Below, in pieces: positions 61,047-64,000 of a stretch of DNA of 64,000 bases. The stretch's first letter is position 1, and each line of letters starts with the position of its first letter. This DNA is from Saprospiraceae bacterium. GTDB lineage: Bacteria > Bacteroidota > Bacteroidia > Chitinophagales > Saprospiraceae. The DNA lies in NCBI GenBank assembly GCA_022842725.1, contig JALHOZ010000001.1, forward strand, positions 275,309-339,308. Direction: 5' to 3'. Made by a program: the position numbers and the translations under genes. Below the pieces are notes generated by a model. It did not search any database, was not told the DNA's origin, and worked only from the letters and a program-made list of their open reading frames with translations.

Positions 61047-61189
61047 TTTTTCAGAACAAAATTACGAATATTGTATTCCATTTAAAGAGTTAAGCCGTTT
61101 TTTGGCGGGTTTAGTTCTGAAAATGATCGCATTACGGAGAATATCCGTATCATTTCTGCGGGTTTTATATAATAATATTATACAAACAA

Positions 61190-62146
61190 ATGATTTTACG
61201 TTTTTGGCTGATGTGGGTATTGTTTGTTCCTTTGGTGGCATCGGGACAACAGAGACCTTTATTCAGTCAGTATATGCTTAATAAATATTACGACAATCCG
61301 GCCTATGCAGGGATGGAAAGGTCATTATTTATTAATGCAGCTTACAGAAATCAATACGGAGGTCTTCCGGGCAATCCCGGTACGCTGCAGATAGGATTCC
61401 ATTTGCCTGTTTACAAGTGGTTTGGAGGTGCGGGCGCACAATTATCCCGGCACGAATCCGGGCTTATGCAGATTATCCAGGCTTCGGGAAGTTATAATTA
61501 TGTAATGAGGAGTTCTTTGGGCTTCATATCCTACGGAGCCAGATTGGGGATCAATCATGTCAGTTATAATGGTGAAAGGATCATAACTCCGGAAGGAAAT
61601 TACGAAGGAACCATCTTACATAATGACCCCGTCCTTGAGTCTGGTGTATTCAGTGGGAACGGTGTTTTTTGGGAAATGGCTATATACATAAAGAATGAAG
61701 TGTGGGAAGCAGGATTAATGTTTCATGATTTGCCTGAATCAACAAACAGCCTGGGACTGGCGACCTACACAAAAAGTCGGGGGATGCTGATTTCCGGCCA
61801 ATATACATGGAAATACGGACCGCTTAATGTAGTCCCGTCACTGATGGTAAGGTCTGATTTTCGGGTTTTTCAAAGTGATGTTGGGGTATTGGTTAATGGT
61901 TTTGAAAACTTCTACGGAGGACTCGGGGTGAGGGGGTACAACCGCTTTTCATGGGATGCTTTGGTTTTTATAATTGGCACAAATATTGGTAACCATTATA
62001 AAGTGTCGTACAGTTATGACCTTGGTCTTTCAGATTTGAGCCATGTTTATGACAGTACCCATGAAATTTTATTGAGTTACAACCTCAATAAAGCAATCGG
62101 GGCAGGGATTATGCCTAAAGTAATCCGGAATCCCAGACATTTATAG
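61190..62146 (+). CDS. PorP/SprF family type IX secretion membrane protein
   Basis: QQRPLFSQYMLNKYYDNPAYAGMERSLFINAAYRNQYGGLPGNPGT; neighbourhood with gldK/gldL. Confidence 0.93.
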   Translation: MILRFWLMWVLFVPLVASGQQRPLFSQYMLNKYYDNPAYAGMERSLFINAAYRNQYGGLPGNPGTLQIGFHLPVYKWFGGAGAQLSRHESGLMQIIQASGSYNYVMRSSLGFISYGARLGINHVSYNGERIITPEGNYEGTILHNDPVLESGVFSGNGVFWEMAIYIKNEVWEAGLMFHDLPESTNSLGLATYTKSRGMLISGQYTWKYGPLNVVPSLMVRSDFRVFQSDVGVLVNGFENFYGGLGVRGYNRFSWDALVFIIGTNIGNHYKVSYSYDLGLSDLSHVYDSTHEILLSYNLNKAIGAGIMPKVIRNPRHL

Positions 62147-62519
62147 CGTCCTTGCATAATATTTTATTCTGTTTTTTTAGTTTTTTGGCAAATATTTAAT
62201 TTCCAGCCTCAAAATGTCATTTTTTTGGCGGATTTAAATTTTTTTTAAAAAACTTTTGGTTATCAGGGATAAAAAAAAACAGACAACAGTTTAAAAAAAA
62301 TGTACATGTATAAACCTGTCATTACGATAACGCATGAATATTTTTTAAGGACAATAAAACACCAAATATTTACGTTTTGGTTTGGCTAAAGAGTAGGAAA
62401 CCGTCCAAAATATTTTAAAATTCGAATTCAAATTATTTGTTAATTTGAATAAGGTAAGTATCTTTACGGCTCTTTTTTACAAACCGTATTACATAATAGG
62501 TTAAATCGCTAAAGGTAAA

Positions 62520-63761
62520 ATGAAGAGTGTATCGAATTTCTTTTTTTTATTAGTCATTGTTTTGGCTGTATCGTCGTGCAGCAAAGAAGAACAAGGACAA
62601 CTTGTCGGAGCTCAAAACCGACCTTCTTGGAGTGGAGTCAATCCTTATGGTATGGTGTACATTCCTTCAGGGACGTTACATATCGGTCAGAGTGATCAGG
62701 ATGTATTCAGTACATATCTCCAAAGGCCAAAAGCAATATCCATTTCCGGATTTTTTATGGATGATACTGAAATCACCAACAATGAGTACAGACAATTTGT
62801 CGAATGGGTGAGAGATTCCATCGCATTGACCAAATTGGATGAAACCATTGAAGATGACTTTGGTAATACCAGACTTAATTGGGAAGCTTCAGCTGATATC
62901 GATTATAATGATGAAACTTTAGAAGACATGTACTTTCAGGGTGACATGCGTATCGATGAAAAAAGAGAGATGGATGTCGCTCAGTTTGAATATCAGTACC
63001 AATGGGTGGATTGGCAACGTGCTGCCAATGATAAAAATGCTACCAGGCAGAACATCATCAATAAAGAAAAAGTCAAAATATTTCCTGACACCCTTTGTTG
63101 GATCAGAGATTTTTCTTATTCATACAATGAACCGTTATCAAGAAATTATTTCTGGCACCCTGCTTTCGATGATTATCCTGTAGTAGGAGTAACCTGGAAA
63201 CAAGCAAATGCTTTCTGCCATTGGAGAACAAAAATCTGGAATATGTTTAAAGGCGAAAGTGAGCCTAACACCGAAGTTTTCAGATTACCTTCTGAATCAG
63301 AGTGGGAACATGCAGCCAGAGGAGGTCACGCAACTGCACCTTACCCTTGGGGAGGACCTTACGTAAGAAATGCAAAGGGTTGTCTTTTGGCCAATTTTAA
63401 GCCGGGCAGAGGAAACTATCCTGAAGATGGTGGTATGCATACAGTAAAAGCTGATGCTTACTTCCCGAACGATTACGGATTGTATAATATGGCAGGTAAT
63501 GTTTCTGAGTGGACCATTACAGCATTCCATGAAAACGCATATGTTCAGGTTCATGATTTGAATCCTGACTACAGATATGATGCAAAAGATACAGACCCTG
63601 AAGCTTTCAAAAGAAAAGTTATCAGAGGAGGTTCTTACAAAGATGTTTCCTACTATCTTCAAAACAGTACCCGTTCATGGGAGTTTCAGGACACATCCAA
63701 GTCTTACATTGGTTTCCGATGCGTTCTCACATATCTGGGACGTTCTATTGACGATTTTTAA
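62520..63761 (+). CDS. gldK: T9SS/gliding lipoprotein GldK (PorK), SUMF1-like domain
   Basis: Lipobox AVSSC|SKEE; FGE-sulfatase-like YIPSGTLHIGQ...RLPSESEWEHAARGG...GNVSEWT...VIRGGSYKD; followed by gldL. Confidence 0.88.
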   Translation: MKSVSNFFFLLVIVLAVSSCSKEEQGQLVGAQNRPSWSGVNPYGMVYIPSGTLHIGQSDQDVFSTYLQRPKAISISGFFMDDTEITNNEYRQFVEWVRDSIALTKLDETIEDDFGNTRLNWEASADIDYNDETLEDMYFQGDMRIDEKREMDVAQFEYQYQWVDWQRAANDKNATRQNIINKEKVKIFPDTLCWIRDFSYSYNEPLSRNYFWHPAFDDYPVVGVTWKQANAFCHWRTKIWNMFKGESEPNTEVFRLPSESEWEHAARGGHATAPYPWGGPYVRNAKGCLLANFKPGRGNYPEDGGMHTVKADAYFPNDYGLYNMAGNVSEWTITAFHENAYVQVHDLNPDYRYDAKDTDPEAFKRKVIRGGSYKDVSYYLQNSTRSWEFQDTSKSYIGFRCVLTYLGRSIDDF

Positions 63762-63858
63762 TTCGTCATCATATCAACAATTATTTGGCTAAAGTATCTG
63801 TGTAAGCAGAAACAGAATATCTATTTATTAATTAACCTTTTTCAAATTTTCAAAAACA

Positions 63859-64000
63859 ATGAGTTTCGTAAAATCAAAATCATTTAAGTATCTTAAAAAC
63901 TTAATCATCGGTCTTGGAGCGTCAGTAGTAATGATTGGTGCCTTGGGAAAAATCAACAGTTATTCATGGGGAGGTCCGGCAATTACAGCAGGTCTTTTAG
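63859..64000 (+). CDS. gldL: T9SS/gliding membrane protein GldL, 3' truncated by window
   Basis: Translation MSFVKSKSFKYLKNLIIGLGASVVMIGALGKINSYSWGGPAITAGLL matches GldL N-terminal TM pattern; not in ORF track. Confidence 0.85.
   Translation, partial: MSFVKSKSFKYLKNLIIGLGASVVMIGALGKINSYSWGGPAITAGLL

Overview
The window looks like a chromosomal segment of a Bacteroidota bacterium, probably Saprospiria-like. Support comes from TAnnTTTG promoter boxes, type IX secretion (T9SS) sorting domains and lineage-typical DUF families. The first ~30 kb holds three consecutive giant secreted repeat proteins: >=1761 aa (5' truncated by the window), 2727 aa and 5489 aa. They share homologous modules but differ in stalk repeats and in C-terminal ends: an acidic D/N-rich repeat pair, a T9SS type-A-like end and a gliding/type-B-like end. 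A tRNA-Cys(GCA) follows. The rest is mostly housekeeping and envelope genes: GH31 glucosidase, DUF6089, DUF2147, glycogen-synthase-like half protein/DUF4270/glmS/DUF4290, ALDH7-like dehydrogenase, an rfaE2/Nif3/zinc-ribbon/TPR operon, OmpA, Glu/Leu dehydrogenase, a degenerate arginase-fold protein, two T9SS cargo proteins (one with dockerin plus cohesin-like region, one M43 metalloprotease), a Ppx/GppA operon, an MBL-fold hydrolase, and PorP/SprF - GldK - GldL at the right edge. The most interesting signal is the giant modular adhesin-like array, especially the two-level quantized repeat architecture of the 5489-aa protein. I saw no CRISPR arrays, transposases or phage genes. All family calls are from reading the sequence; no database search was run.
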